A stretch of 54,718 nt of DNA from Entamoeba invadens IP1. Lineage: Eukaryota; Evosea; Mastigamoebida; Endamoebidae. The stretch covers positions 127,822 to 182,539 of the forward strand of contig NW_004440274.1 of assembly GCF_000330505.1 (NCBI RefSeq), written 5' to 3'. Position 1 is the stretch's first letter. Every line of letters starts with the position of its first letter. This document shows positions 42,190-51,881 of this stretch, in pieces. The translations under genes and the position numbers were made by a program. The notes beneath the pieces were generated by a model. It did no database searches, was not told the DNA's origin, and saw only the letters and a list, made by a program, of their open reading frames with translations.

Positions 42190-44359
42190 CAGTCATAACA
42201 AAAAGGTGTCTCGTTCGAAAAAACCTGTCTTGAAAAAAACGAATAAATTAATTGGTATTTTTCATCAAAATGTTATTATTATGTTATATATAACAAAAGG
42301 GAATAACAAAATAGAATAACAAAAAATGAGTTAATTTGCTTTTCGGGGTGACCTCTTGAGTTTTTTGGTTTCTTTTCTAATATTGATTTTTCTTCAGGAG
42401 TCTTGTTCTTACTGCCTTTTTTCCTTCCTCTTGTAGATTTGGGTTTGGGGGGTTCGGGCTTCAAATACAAACGTATTTTAGACAGACTTTCTTGGTTGAT
42501 TTGTTCGTCGACTTCGCAGTCTAACAACAATTGTACTTCGTCGTCGATGTTTAGATCGTTTGTTTGATGAGTCTGTTTTTTTCGCAGTTTACAGACTTTA
42601 ATAGCTGTTATAGAAACCCTAGGAGTTGGAAGGTCTTCATATTTAAACCTTCTTTTTAGTTTTATTGGAGTTATTGAACTAAAAAAGGAAATAAAATTCA
42701 GATCCTTGAAAAGGAGAGGGAATTCTTCCCTCAATCTTTTACACTTGAAGGGATCAACTTGACAAAAGTACTCTTTCTTTTCCGAGTCGTATTTGAATGT
42801 TATACCCGCACCCTTAAAAGCCGAAGAGCACGATACAATTGAAGTCGACTTGTGGAAGGCGGTCAGTATCTCAATTTGGTACTTTTCAAATCGATTCACT
42901 TTCACTTCACTTTCCTCTTTTTCCCAATTTTCATTCATCCATTCCTCGCCATCAATTCCTTCACCTTTGTCTTTCTTTTCATTTCCTCCAAGAGAATCAT
43001 GCATATCCTCTTTGTCCTCTTTGTCCTCTACAACCTGAGCATTTCGGATAATACCTTTTTGAACCGCAAACACCCCAATGTCCAAAGGTTGAAGAACATG
43101 GGATGCGTGCGGAACAAGAGGCACCAAAATGATGTTGTGGACCTCAAGCACTTTCCTTAGCTCTTCAACATCATGGCAAGAACACGAATCAATAAGCAAA
43201 ACAGCTTTTTCATAAATACCAACTCCGAGTTCCATTCGTTTCTCGTAAATTTTCTGGATAAACACGGAAAAGACCCAATCCATAAAAATTGATTTGTTTA
43301 TGAATCCGGTCTCTGTTTTTGTTAAAAGTACATGGCCAATAATCCCAGAATTAACAAGCGTTTGAGTACAAGTTGAGGTCGGAGTGATTAGAATTCCTGG
43401 AATTGGTCCTTCTCCGCTGATACAAGCGAGAAAGGTGCTTCTTCTGACATTACGTTGAACTCCAACTTTCAGCACTTTGATATCATCTTTATTCCACAAG
43501 ACTTTGAGCTTTTTGCGGTCAGCCCATTTTTGATATCCAGATTCGTCTAGATTGAAACAAAGGCACCTCCTGACACCCGATACAGTCTTCGAAAAACCAA
43601 TAAAATAATCAACAAAACTCTGTGTTGGTATCTCAAGGCGTTTTGTTTCGTCAGGGAATGCCCACCTCAAAATGAATCCCTCCTTCTTGAGTATATACAA
43701 AATTGCCTCGCGTTTAAAACATTCTCCAAATTGTTTCTCCAAGAAGAATTGTAAGTACTGTACTGTTACCGCCTGCTCCCTTTCAATACAACCAGACACT
43801 TCCAACAATAACGCCTTCTTCTGTTCCTCGTTTAAAAGGGGTGGTCGCCCATTTTTCCGAGGTCCGTACTCCATTTCCAACTCCATTCGCATTGACTGCG
43901 TCGAGATTGTCGCACCACTTACTCCAAACACTTTCCCCAAATCATCATTTGTAATTCGGTCCCAAGGGACTGATGAAGTCAGTGACTTCATTAAGTATAT
44001 TTGTCCTCTCAGGTCAATTCCCTCCATTTTCCCTCCCAAAAATGCATAGTCAATGAACTGACTCATAAGAGAGTCTTTCTCACACCTTAGTTTCATGTCA
44101 TCCTTTTTCTCTCCATCTCTTCTGACGTTGTTCATGCTCATTTTATTTGTGAATTCTTTTTAGTTCCACTCACCTTATTTCATTTTTAACGGAATTGTAA
44201 AAAATTATTATTGAAGAAAATCAATTGAAACGGATAAAATTATCCGATAAAAGGATGAAAATCAAATATTTTATTCGGGTTTAATCTTAGTACATTTCTA
44301 GTTTTTTTATTATATTTTTTTACTATAATAATCTTCGCGACAGGTTTTTCGTGTTACTG
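42190..44359 (-). mobile_element. pogo/Tigger-type element, 2170 bp
   Basis: Ends begin CAGT (42190) and finish ACTG (44359), flanked by TA (42188-42189 and 44360-44361). The right end reads, inverted, CAGTAACACGAAAAACCTGT. The left end keeps CAGTCATAAC and, after what looks like an 18-bp insertion, GAAAAAACCTGTC. CAGT termini and TA duplications are the signature of pogo elements. It encloses one intact transposase gene on the minus strand and may be autonomous if the left end is functional. Confidence 0.85.
42279..44141 (-). CDS. pogo/Tigger-type DDE transposase, intact
   Basis: 620 residues, uninterrupted, ATG at 44141. N-terminal helix-turn-helix DNA binding lies at about residues 55-160 (DLGKVFGVSGATISTQS, GRPPLLNEEQKKALLLE). 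The DDE_1 catalytic domain has CFNLDESGYQKW (D199), AVLLIDSCSCHDVEEL (D318) and VLQPLDIGVFAVQK (D354). The last two Asp are 36 residues apart, within the pogo range, and the PLDIGVF motif is diagnostic. The C-terminus has an acidic stretch (about 385-415) and an AT-hook-like RGRKKGSKNK. The family moves DNA by cut-and-paste into TA. All three catalytic Asp are present, so activity is plausible. Less AT-rich codon use than neighbouring genes suggests a recent arrival or selection. Confidence 0.92.
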   Translation of the reverse strand: MSMNNVRRDGEKKDDMKLRCEKDSLMSQFIDYAFLGGKMEGIDLRGQIYLMKSLTSSVPWDRITNDDLGKVFGVSGATISTQSMRMELEMEYGPRKNGRPPLLNEEQKKALLLEVSGCIEREQAVTVQYLQFFLEKQFGECFKREAILYILKKEGFILRWAFPDETKRLEIPTQSFVDYFIGFSKTVSGVRRCLCFNLDESGYQKWADRKKLKVLWNKDDIKVLKVGVQRNVRRSTFLACISGEGPIPGILITPTSTCTQTLVNSGIIGHVLLTKTETGFINKSIFMDWVFSVFIQKIYEKRMELGVGIYEKAVLLIDSCSCHDVEELRKVLEVHNIILVPLVPHASHVLQPLDIGVFAVQKGIIRNAQVVEDKEDKEDMHDSLGGNEKKDKGEGIDGEEWMNENWEKEESEVKVNRFEKYQIEILTAFHKSTSIVSCSSAFKGAGITFKYDSEKKEYFCQVDPFKCKRLREEFPLLFKDLNFISFFSSITPIKLKRRFKYEDLPTPRVSITAIKVCKLRKKQTHQTNDLNIDDEVQLLLDCEVDEQINQESLSKIRLYLKPEPPKPKSTRGRKKGSKNKTPEEKSILEKKPKNSRGHPEKQINSFFVILFCYSLLLYIT

Positions 44360-44373
44360 TATTATCATTATTA

Positions 44374-45114
44374 AAGTCAGTCTGGAAACCTTATTTATTC
44401 CAAAAACCTTATTTATCGACAAAAATAGGTTATTTTTTTGTTATTTGGTTTTGTTTTTCAATTTTATTTTTTTTCGTTTGAAATCTTTGTTTTTTCAATC
44501 AAAACGAACTTAAACAAATTGACAAATTTGATTTTTTACGCTCAAACATCGCTTATAACAACAGAGAGTGGTGCCGTTGTTGTAAACGGCGGTTGGGTGG
44601 ATTTTTTGTGTGTGAGATGACAGATACAACAAAAGAATTCGACAACAAACAACTTGGATTTAATTAAATAATTAATAAAAAAACAACGAGACAAATCATA
44701 ATTGAAAAGAACACCACGATTGGCAGACTCGAACATCGAATTGCAGTTTAGCGGTCGAGTAAAAGCCGTTCACAAGAAATTGTCTTAACTATGTGGGTGT
44801 TTGTTTGCTCTCCGAAAGAGTGTCTTAAAAAAGTAGAAAAGTACTCACGCCTAAAAGCCAAATTTTTAAAAAATAATCCAAAAAACCCAGTTTGTTTTGT
44901 GTATTTTCCCGTTATTTTAGGTAAATAATACCATTAATATCACCATTTATTGACAAACAGAAAAAATGAAATGATTGGCTAAATGACTTCAAAACCATTT
45001 ATGTTTTTGGTTGTGTTATTGGAAAATAGTTTAAATAATAGTAATATTTATTAAACATCCCAAAAATGCTTTTTTTTCAAAGGAAAAAAATAAATAAGGT
45101 TTCCAGACTGACTT
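44374..45114. mobile_element. 741-bp TIR element, TA target site
   Basis: Perfect inverted ends of 26 bp starting AAGTCAGTCTGGAAACCTT, flanked by TA (44372-44373 and 45115-45116). It has no readable protein. The left end lies only 10 bp beyond the right TA of the pogo element, so two insertions abut. The perfect TIRs imply a young copy. Confidence 0.9.
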
Positions 45115-45261
45115 TAGTGTTAAATGATAGCAACATAAATTTAAATTTATATTTCATATACCTTTAAACATTGGCTTGATTGATTACGAAACTTAGTTTA
45201 ACAAAAAGGTATTTTTATTTATGAAACTGTTTTATTTAATCATTACTTAAATTTCAATTAA

Positions 45262-46404
45262 TTAATTGACAAAATGCCCGTCCTTTACAGACCTGTTATA
45301 AAACTGAACTAGATCATTTTCGCGGGCTCTATGAAAAATTATATAATTTTTATCATATTGTCCTGAATGCCCCGTTCCAATTTGTTTTGGTCGCACAAAT
45401 GTCAATTTAATATGTTTTTCCATTGCGTATTTATAGCTCAAAAATCCAAAAGGAGTGTCTTCAAGTGAACTTGGTGGTATTTGGAAGTACTTATCCCAAG
45501 TTGAAAAGAATTCCGCCATATCATTTGAATATAAAGCAATGTAACCTGCAACAAATGGATAATATTTTTTGAATGGTTGAGCAAACATATCATAGTATTT
45601 ATGCTTTTTGTTTCTAAAGGGTCCATGAAAGTTAAATCCTCCAAAAACAGTTCCATTTGTCGGAAGCTCAATCAATATGTCACTCAACATGTCGACGTTA
45701 ACAATGACATGATTGTCAAAACGTCCATAAAACTTGTAATCTTTGAATATAGGATACAACTGAATATAAGAAGCAATATCTTTATGATACAAAGTGTTCC
45801 ACTCTTCGTTTAAAAACGGCATTTCAACAAAGTAAATGTCTTGTTTTGTTGAATTCATTTCTTTAAATGTTGTTGTTTTATTTGATTTTTCAACACTACC
45901 TTTAACTAATATAAAAATACATTTAAATCCAAATTCAAGTTCATGTTTCTCTTGACACCATGTGTTTCTTATGTTGATAATGTTTTGAATTTTATTTGGC
46001 ATTGTATGGATCATAGCTAGAAATAACTTTTGTGGGTAATGAGTCTTGTTTTTGTGTATTGGTTGCTCATATTTCAACTTCAATGTAGCATATGTACTCA
46101 CATTCACTTTAAGGGGATAACTTTCGTCCAACGTAAAAAAAGGACCAAATTTTTTGGTAATATACTTTTCTATCTTTTTGTAATAAAGAGTTGCTGATGG
46201 CTCCGTTGAATTGTTTTGTCGCACAACAGGAAATACAAAATCGTAATGTTTAACGTGTACATCACTATCAACTATTGGCATAGTACTGTTAAAATATTTC
46301 CATTGTTTAGGAACCTTAAAAATTGTTTGTGTAAACAAAAAGAAGAATAATAGAAACAATGTAAGCAATGAAAACGACAATAAACGTCTTGAGAAATAAA
46401 CCAT
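45262..46404 (-). CDS. GT31 (beta-1,3-galactosyltransferase-like) type II membrane protein
   Basis: 380 residues from ATG at 46404. A signal anchor lies at about residues 8-29 (LLSFSLLTLFLLFFFLFTQ). The GT31 motifs appear in order: INIRNTWC (144-151, the RxxIRxTW motif), QDIYFVEMPFLNEEWNTLYHK (the DF.D.Y.NLT.K region), YGRFDNHVIVN (226-236, where the usual DDD metal motif reads DNH), YYPFVAGYIALYSND (281-295, YP.Y..G.GY.ls.d) and LEDTPFG (314-320, ED..G). At least five N-glycosylation sequons support a Golgi lumen location. The family adds Gal, GlcNAc or GalNAc in beta-1,3 linkage. The altered DxD (D230, N231, H232) leaves catalytic activity open. It is transcribed towards the elements at 44-45 kb. 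Confidence 0.85.
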   Translation of the reverse strand: MVYFSRRLLSFSLLTLFLLFFFLFTQTIFKVPKQWKYFNSTMPIVDSDVHVKHYDFVFPVVRQNNSTEPSATLYYKKIEKYITKKFGPFFTLDESYPLKVNVSTYATLKLKYEQPIHKNKTHYPQKLFLAMIHTMPNKIQNIINIRNTWCQEKHELEFGFKCIFILVKGSVEKSNKTTTFKEMNSTKQDIYFVEMPFLNEEWNTLYHKDIASYIQLYPIFKDYKFYGRFDNHVIVNVDMLSDILIELPTNGTVFGGFNFHGPFRNKKHKYYDMFAQPFKKYYPFVAGYIALYSNDMAEFFSTWDKYFQIPPSSLEDTPFGFLSYKYAMEKHIKLTFVRPKQIGTGHSGQYDKNYIIFHRARENDLVQFYNRSVKDGHFVN

Positions 46405-47336
46405 ATTTTGAATAATTTTAGTTTACAAAACAACAATATAAAATATACACAATGTATATTACGCGTTGAATATGTGATATTATTTAACCTGATAATTATT
46501 TTGTTGAATGGAATATTGGAAATAATTTTAATAAATTCTTAATTTGACAATTGATAAATATTTATTGTATTAAACCTTTTTAATAAAAAACAAAACAACA
46601 ATGATTTTATTAATAAATTTAGTCTTTATTAAAATAATGCATTAACACCAATTGTAACAAATAAAAAATATTTTAGTGTTTTTCATATTTGTTGTAAAAC
46701 TGCACTGTTGGTGAGCTTTCAAATTGATTTAAATTAAACTGATACTGGTACATTAAACCAAGCTTAATTTATCAAAAATATAATATATTTAACAATTTTT
46801 ATTATAAATTATATTTTTGTTTTGTCAATAAAAAACAATAATTAAAAGTATAATGTAAAAATTTTTTATACAAACAATTGTCATTTTTTTGTTAATTGAA
46901 ATTAAATTATTTTTAACCAAATTTTTATCAAAAAACTAACAAATTTGGTTACAATATATTCATAGAGTTTGTTTATATTTTTTTAAAAAAACGTCTTTTT
47001 GACAATTAATATTTTCTTTTAAATAGAAATTAATTAAATATTCAACATAATCACATAAAAATGTGATTATGTTGAATCGATGAATTTTAAGTGAACAAAT
47101 ATTTTTTTTATTGAAATAATCCAATTTTATTATTCCTTAACTATTTGAAAACGTTTCGTTTTTACGTTGTTGTTTCATGATAAAAATGGTAAATTAATCA
47201 ATTTCTGTTCTATACACCGTTATTTATTTTTTATATTTTGAGTAAGTCAACCAGTTTTTAATAAATTGAAGTCGTTTTTAAATATTATATACACACCAAA
47301 ATGGTGTTTATAATATTTGTATTATTTTTTAAACAA
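46405..47336. other. intergenic, AT-rich
   Basis: An inverted repeat CAACATAATCACAT / ATGTGATTATGTTG lies at 47042-47073. Nothing else recognised. Confidence 0.5.
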
Positions 47337-47352
47337 TTGTTCAATATAAACA

Positions 47353-47776
47353 GGACCAGCTTTTTCCACCACCACCTTAACCAAAATAAAGTATTTGCCG
47401 CTAGTGTTTTTTGAAGGGAATTCACTTTTCAGCCACTGTTTGTGCGTCCCCATGTCGCCCACTTTCCTTGTCCGTATTGTGTGGACGCGGATGTGGTTCT
47501 CCCTGCAAGGGTGTCAGGGGGATCCGTGCCAAGGGAGGACTTGGAAAGTGGGTGAAATGGTGCACAAACAGACTGTTTGAGTGCGGCCTTCAGAGCTTTC
47601 TTTTCAACGCTTCGTCTCACTCGGTTTCCACTAACTCGAGGTAAATTTTCTGCATTTCTTGAGTTTGGGAACCAGACCTTATATCTTCCCAGTTATCTAT
47701 TTACTATTATTATAAGTTGCTTATTATATCAAATAGTAAAAATGGTCTATTTTTAAAGGTGGTGGTGGAATAAGCC
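47353..47776. mobile_element. 424-bp element with GC-rich core and long flanking direct repeat
   Basis: Ends read GGACCAGCTTTTTCCACCACCACCTT with the mirror end (inverted) GGCTTATTCCACCACCACC. The 16-bp TTGTTCAATATAAACA at 47337-47352 and TTGTTCGATATAAACA at 47777-47792 flank it directly with one mismatch, as a long target duplication would. The core, 47430-47640, is the most GC-rich sequence in the window and has no convincing protein. A diverged inverted copy of the core lies at 48010-48180, so it is a dispersed sequence. Confidence 0.6.
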
Positions 47777-48009
47777 TTGTTCGATATAAACAATTCTTGT
47801 CATATGTCAATTAATCGTTTATTGTGATTAAATGAATATATTTTAGTTGTTTCTTTTTTTCAATATCATATTTCAAAAATAATTAAATGTTTGGATCAAC
47901 CTTTTACACTTAATATATATGTTTTAAATAAAAATAATTAAAAAAGAGTAAATTAGAAAACGATTAAGACTTGTTATTAATAAATTATTACGTTATATAA
48001 TCATTTCAA

Positions 48010-48180
48010 AAAACAGTCCTTAAACAGTCTGTTATGCACCCAATTAACATATTTTCCGTTTTTTACTGGAGCAAATCAATCCATACCCTGTTTGCAAAGA
48101 AAATAACAACTACCTCCACCTTGTATAAAAAAGGAAAGTGTTTGACATGGGGAAGCACAAAAGTTGGCTGATAAATGGGC
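48010..48180 (-). repeat. degenerate inverted copy of the 47.4-kb GC-rich core
   Basis: On the minus strand it reads, in the same order as 47430-47585: CAGCCAACTTTTGTGC, TCCCCATGTC, CACTTTCCTT, then GGTGCATAACAGACTGTTTA. The corresponding words in the other copy are CAGCCACTGTTTGTGC, TCCCCATGTC, CACTTTCCTT and GGTGCACAAACAGACTGTTT. The middle has drifted strongly to A and T. Confidence 0.65.
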
Positions 48181-48243
48181 AACCTTAAAAAACAATTGAG
48201 ACATTTATTTTTTGAAAATAAAGGTTAAGGGAATTGACTTGTT

Positions 48244-48448
48244 TGAGTCCTTTTTTTAACGTTATCTAGTTAACAAAAAATAGTTTTAATTTATAAAAAC
48301 ATTGGAAATCAGGCAAAACATTAAAAAAATGAAACATTGTGATAAATTATTAGGATGGTTTTTGAAATATCACATTTCTTATGATTCGAAAAATTTCCAA
48401 AATATCAAATAATTTTGGAAATTAGATAACGTTTAAAAAATGAATTTT
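48244..48448. mobile_element. MITE of the 41.0-kb family, diverged
   Basis: The left end TTTTTTTAACGTTATCTA is mirrored by TAGATAACGTTTAAAAAA at the right. It shares AACAAAAAATAG.TTTA and GGATGG.TTTTTG with 41025-41222. Termini are eroded; the left end still reads GAGTC. Confidence 0.6.
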
Positions 48449-48575
48449 CTTTTATGAAATTAAATTGATTCAAAATCTAATATTATATATGTATTAAAGT
48501 TCCTATTATTGTGTTAATATTTATAATTAATCGAATTAATTGTAATATTTTGAATATTTTTAAAAATTGTTAATA

Positions 48576-48757
48576 CAGTAAAACCTCCCAAGAGCGGTAC
48601 CTCCGAAGAGTGGGTTCTCTCAAGAGCGGGCATTTTTTAGACCGAAACTAAAAATAGAGTTCTCTATCGAGCGGTTTTTAAGGTTTGATTGGCTAAAAAT
48701 GCCTGCTCTTGAGAGAACAAAATTACCACGCTTTCCCGCTCTTGGGAGGTTTTACTG
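48576..48757. mobile_element. 182-bp pogo-like MITE, TA target site
   Basis: Perfect 22-bp inverted ends beginning CAGTAAAACCTCCCAAGAGC, flanked by TA (48574-48575 and 48758-48759). The inside is built of further CTCTCAAGAGCGGG-type words in both orientations, so the whole unit can fold. CAGT ends identify the pogo/Tigger group. Diverged relatives lie at 40860 and 31886. Its TIR differs from that of the intact pogo element at 42190, so that transposase is probably not its mobiliser. Confidence 0.9.
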
Positions 48758-48759
48758 TA

Positions 48760-49218
48760 GTTTAAAAATTAATTTAAAGTTTTAAAAATTAAACATTTCA
48801 AATTGAAATTCTAGTTATATACAATTGAAATATTATAAACAAACTTATTATTTATTAATTTTGAATATCGAGTTATTTTGAGTAAATTTTGTTTTCAATT
48901 TCAGATTGAAAAGTCATTATAATTTATATATAATTTATTATTTTTAAAAAAAAATTTTAAAATATAAATTAACTATTTATTAATTATATAATAAAATAAT
49001 CAAATTAATTAATTTGTTTCACAATAACGAAAAAAATTTTATAATGTTTTTTTGTGTGTAATTAAAATTAGAATTTGAAGGTGTTATTTTTGACCAAGTT
49101 TACTTTAATTCTGCTCGACACAATAATCGGTGTTGATTCTTTTTTCAAAAATTAATTACAATTTAAAAACCGTTGCCACTATTACATAAGTATTTGAGAT
49201 CCAAATAAAAATTAACAT
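48760..49218. other. intergenic, AT-rich
   Basis: Upstream region of Stealth gene B. It shows no similarity to the region upstream of gene A. Confidence 0.5.
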
Positions 49219-50688
49219 ATGAAGTACTTCACATTGTTCATTACAATTTCTTTGCTCTTTTTAATTTATACAATGGTGATATATTTATTTAACAACACAG
49301 TCACTAATTTTTCGAGAAATTCAGTGGATTATTACATCAACTTTTTAAACGAACAAGAACCTAAAATTAGTTACTCGCAAAACGAAATTCTCAAGCATAA
49401 TACAATTTATTGTCAGTCCCACAATATTTCAAATGACAAAGTAAACAACACTTCTGTAAACTCTTTTTACATCAACCTTAACTGGGATACAGAAGGTAAA
49501 AACGACAATAATGAAGACATTAGTAAATTACATAATTCACTTAATACTCAATATCGACTCACAAAGCCTCGAAAAAGTGTTCCAGTAGACTTCTCAAAAA
49601 GTATTGAAGGTCTTCCAGATGAATGTGGAGGGCATTTGGATGCGCTTTGGCTTTGGGTCAATGGGAGTGAAGAGAAGTGGGTTGAAAGTGTCAAGAAATA
49701 CAAGCCGGACTATGACTCAGCACGATTCAGAGATTACAACACACTTTTGTACTCGATGAGAAGTGTATATAAATACGCGCCGTACATCAAGAGATACTTT
49801 TTGGCAACAGCAGACCAAGTCCCAAGTTACTTGAATGCGCCACTTGGAGAGACTTCTTTTATTCTGAAAAGTCACAATACAAATCAGAGTAAATACTCAC
49901 ATGCAAAACAACACAAAGAGAGTGTGGAGGACGTCTATAACAATCACAGAGACAAAGATCTGTATACACTTGAATTGGTGTCACACTCCGAATTTGTCGA
50001 TAACAAGAGTCTTCCATTGTTCAACTCAGACGCACTCGAAAGTCGAATTCATCACATCAAAAATCTTGGAAACTGTTTTGTCTATTTCAACGACGACTTC
50101 TTATTGTTCCGCGAAACGCCAGTTTCTTATTTCTTTAAGAAAGGAAAGATTCAAAGATATCACGCGAACGATTATGGCTCGAAATATTTTGCAGCAAGAC
50201 AAAAGTGGGACAACTCGACGTTTTACACGAACAAAATGCTCAACAAAAAATTTGGGAAAATGATGTGGAGACCGCACTTATTACCGTCACATGTAGCATA
50301 TACCATGCTTAAAACTTCTCTACTAGAAATGGAAAGAGTCTTTCAAGACGAATACGAAAAACAACAAATGAGAAAATTTCGAGAGTGGAACTCAATAAAT
50401 GTTATGCATTTGGCATTGCACTATTTGTACTACACAGGAAAGGCAGATATGATAAAACAGAGAGATTGGAGTTGCTATATGGCGCTTACTATGGACCACT
50501 TTAAAAATCAAAAGGCGATATTTAAAATTAACCAGACAGAGCCATACGCTATTTGTGTAAATGACGAGATGAAAGAATTTGAAAAAGATGTCGAGAAAGG
50601 AAACACTGAAATTAGATATGTCTTGAGATGGTTGCAACGAAGTTTACCAGAAAAAATGCCATTTGAAAAAGGATTTGGAGGAGACTAG
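49219..50688 (+). CDS. Stealth-family sugar-phosphate transferase, paralogue B
   Basis: 489 residues, the same length as paralogue A. The ATG at 49219 gives MKYFTLFITISLLFLIYTMV, a type II signal anchor. It has the same Stealth regions: CR1 DALWLWVNGSEEKWV, CR2 with FRDYNTLLYSMRSVYKYAPY and YFNDDFLLF, CR3 WNSINVMHLALHYLYYTGKAD, and CR4 in EIRYVLRWLQRSLPEKMPF. Outside the converted tract A and B differ clearly. The N-terminal 110 residues share only scattered motifs (WDTEG, LTKPRKS), and after YFNDDFLL the substrate-side region diverges (ETPVSYFFKKGKIQRY against PTPISYFFKYGKVHRY). This may mean different acceptors with a homogenised catalytic core. Predicted Golgi location and phosphodiester chemistry as for A. 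Confidence 0.9.
   Translation: MKYFTLFITISLLFLIYTMVIYLFNNTVTNFSRNSVDYYINFLNEQEPKISYSQNEILKHNTIYCQSHNISNDKVNNTSVNSFYINLNWDTEGKNDNNEDISKLHNSLNTQYRLTKPRKSVPVDFSKSIEGLPDECGGHLDALWLWVNGSEEKWVESVKKYKPDYDSARFRDYNTLLYSMRSVYKYAPYIKRYFLATADQVPSYLNAPLGETSFILKSHNTNQSKYSHAKQHKESVEDVYNNHRDKDLYTLELVSHSEFVDNKSLPLFNSDALESRIHHIKNLGNCFVYFNDDFLLFRETPVSYFFKKGKIQRYHANDYGSKYFAARQKWDNSTFYTNKMLNKKFGKMMWRPHLLPSHVAYTMLKTSLLEMERVFQDEYEKQQMRKFREWNSINVMHLALHYLYYTGKADMIKQRDWSCYMALTMDHFKNQKAIFKINQTEPYAICVNDEMKEFEKDVEKGNTEIRYVLRWLQRSLPEKMPFEKGFGGD
49559..50102 (+). repeat. 544-bp identical tract shared with 17297-17840
   Basis: Partner of the tract in paralogue A. The first mismatches are C against T at 49558 and A against G at 50103. 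Confidence 0.95.
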
Positions 50689-50926
50689 AAAATAAGATTT
50701 TTGAGTTATATGTTTTGTTAATATAATAAAAAATGTGTTGAATTTATATATATAACATAAATGTTATCAAGGTTATAATAATAATAAATAACATGTTATT
50801 TGTTTTTAATAAAAAGTATTTTTCATAGTAATAATTTATTTGGATATTCAAACATTATTTGCTTAAATATTTATTACCTTTTTGAGTATTGATAATAATA
50901 TTGAATAACAAAATTATCAATTAAAA

Positions 50927-51616
50927 TTAATATAATTGTTGTAGTCTATTTATCACATCTTCAATTACAAGTCTTTCCTCGCGTTTTTGACGCCAACACT
51001 CGCATATCAAATTATACTCTTCATTTGAAATCACTCGATTTGTACTAGTTTTGGGCTTTTTGAGTCGTTTACCAGAAACTACAAACTCGGCAATTTTCCA
51101 TGGAAATTTGAACTTGGAATTTTTATAAGCATCTTCCCACCCAAACACTTCGAATAAAGTTATGCCAAACGAAAAAATGTCAACACTTTTTGTGTATTTT
51201 TCTTGTTTTAAGACTTCGGGTGCCATATACACAGGTGTTCCAATTCCTTTTGTGAATGTCATGTTAGTCATCAGTAAATTGACATTTCTTGCACTTCCAA
51301 AGTCAGTCAATTTAGCATTGACCTTTTCATTTAAGTCAAGCGAAATAACAAGAATATTGTCTGGTTTGATATCTCTCTGTAATATCCCATTTTCATGTAA
51401 ATATAATATTCCTCTAGCTCCATCAATCGTTAGTTTGACTCGAATTTTTATATCAATGTCATCACTCTTTTTGTGTTTCATCAGATCTTTTAAACTCCCA
51501 AATTGTGCAAATTCAGTGACCATACATATATTACTCGGTATGAACACGGCACCATAGAAATGGACAATGTACTCACAACGGAATTTATCTAACATACACA
51601 GTGCATAGTGTGGCAT
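50927..51616 (-). pseudogene. TMK-type tyrosine-kinase-like domain, N-lobe missing
   Basis: An open frame of 229 codons from ATG at 51616. It begins inside the kinase domain (LDKFRCEYIVHFYGAVFIPS) and runs to the end of the C-lobe. Present: VTEFAQFGSL hinge, catalytic loop LQRDIKPDN (79-87; H of HRD is Q, D82 and N87 kept), DFGSAR (105-110), APE (132-134) and the CW....R motif near the end. Absent: Gly-rich loop, VAIK lysine and the whole ectodomain and membrane segment of Entamoeba TMKs. The DNA upstream of 51616 holds no N-lobe in any frame. It cannot be an active kinase alone. It is either a truncated relic that has kept its frame or a pseudokinase-like fragment that is still expressed. 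Confidence 0.8.
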
Positions 51617-51881
51617 TTTGGTACTTTTTTACTCGAAAAAAAAAATCGGCAAATATATTTATATTTATAACTCCCCAGAAGTTCTGTTATTAATAGATAT
51701 GAAGAAACTATATTTATAAATTGTTACATCTCCAAATTTATAATTAAATAAAGTTCGTTATAAATAAATAACATTTTAACAATATTGTTATTCATTAAAT
51801 ATACAATATATAAATTATTAACATTTATCAATATTAAACTATTTAAAATAACAACAATTCAATTATTTAATATAATTTTTT

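Noticed and set aside
43672..44049. 125-codon plus-strand frame, with others at 42793-43160
   Set aside because: Antisense shadows of the intact pogo transposase.
47395..47644. Three overlapping frames in the GC-rich core
   Set aside because: Overlapping frames on both strands without protein-like pattern; explained by few AT-rich stop codons in GC-rich DNA.
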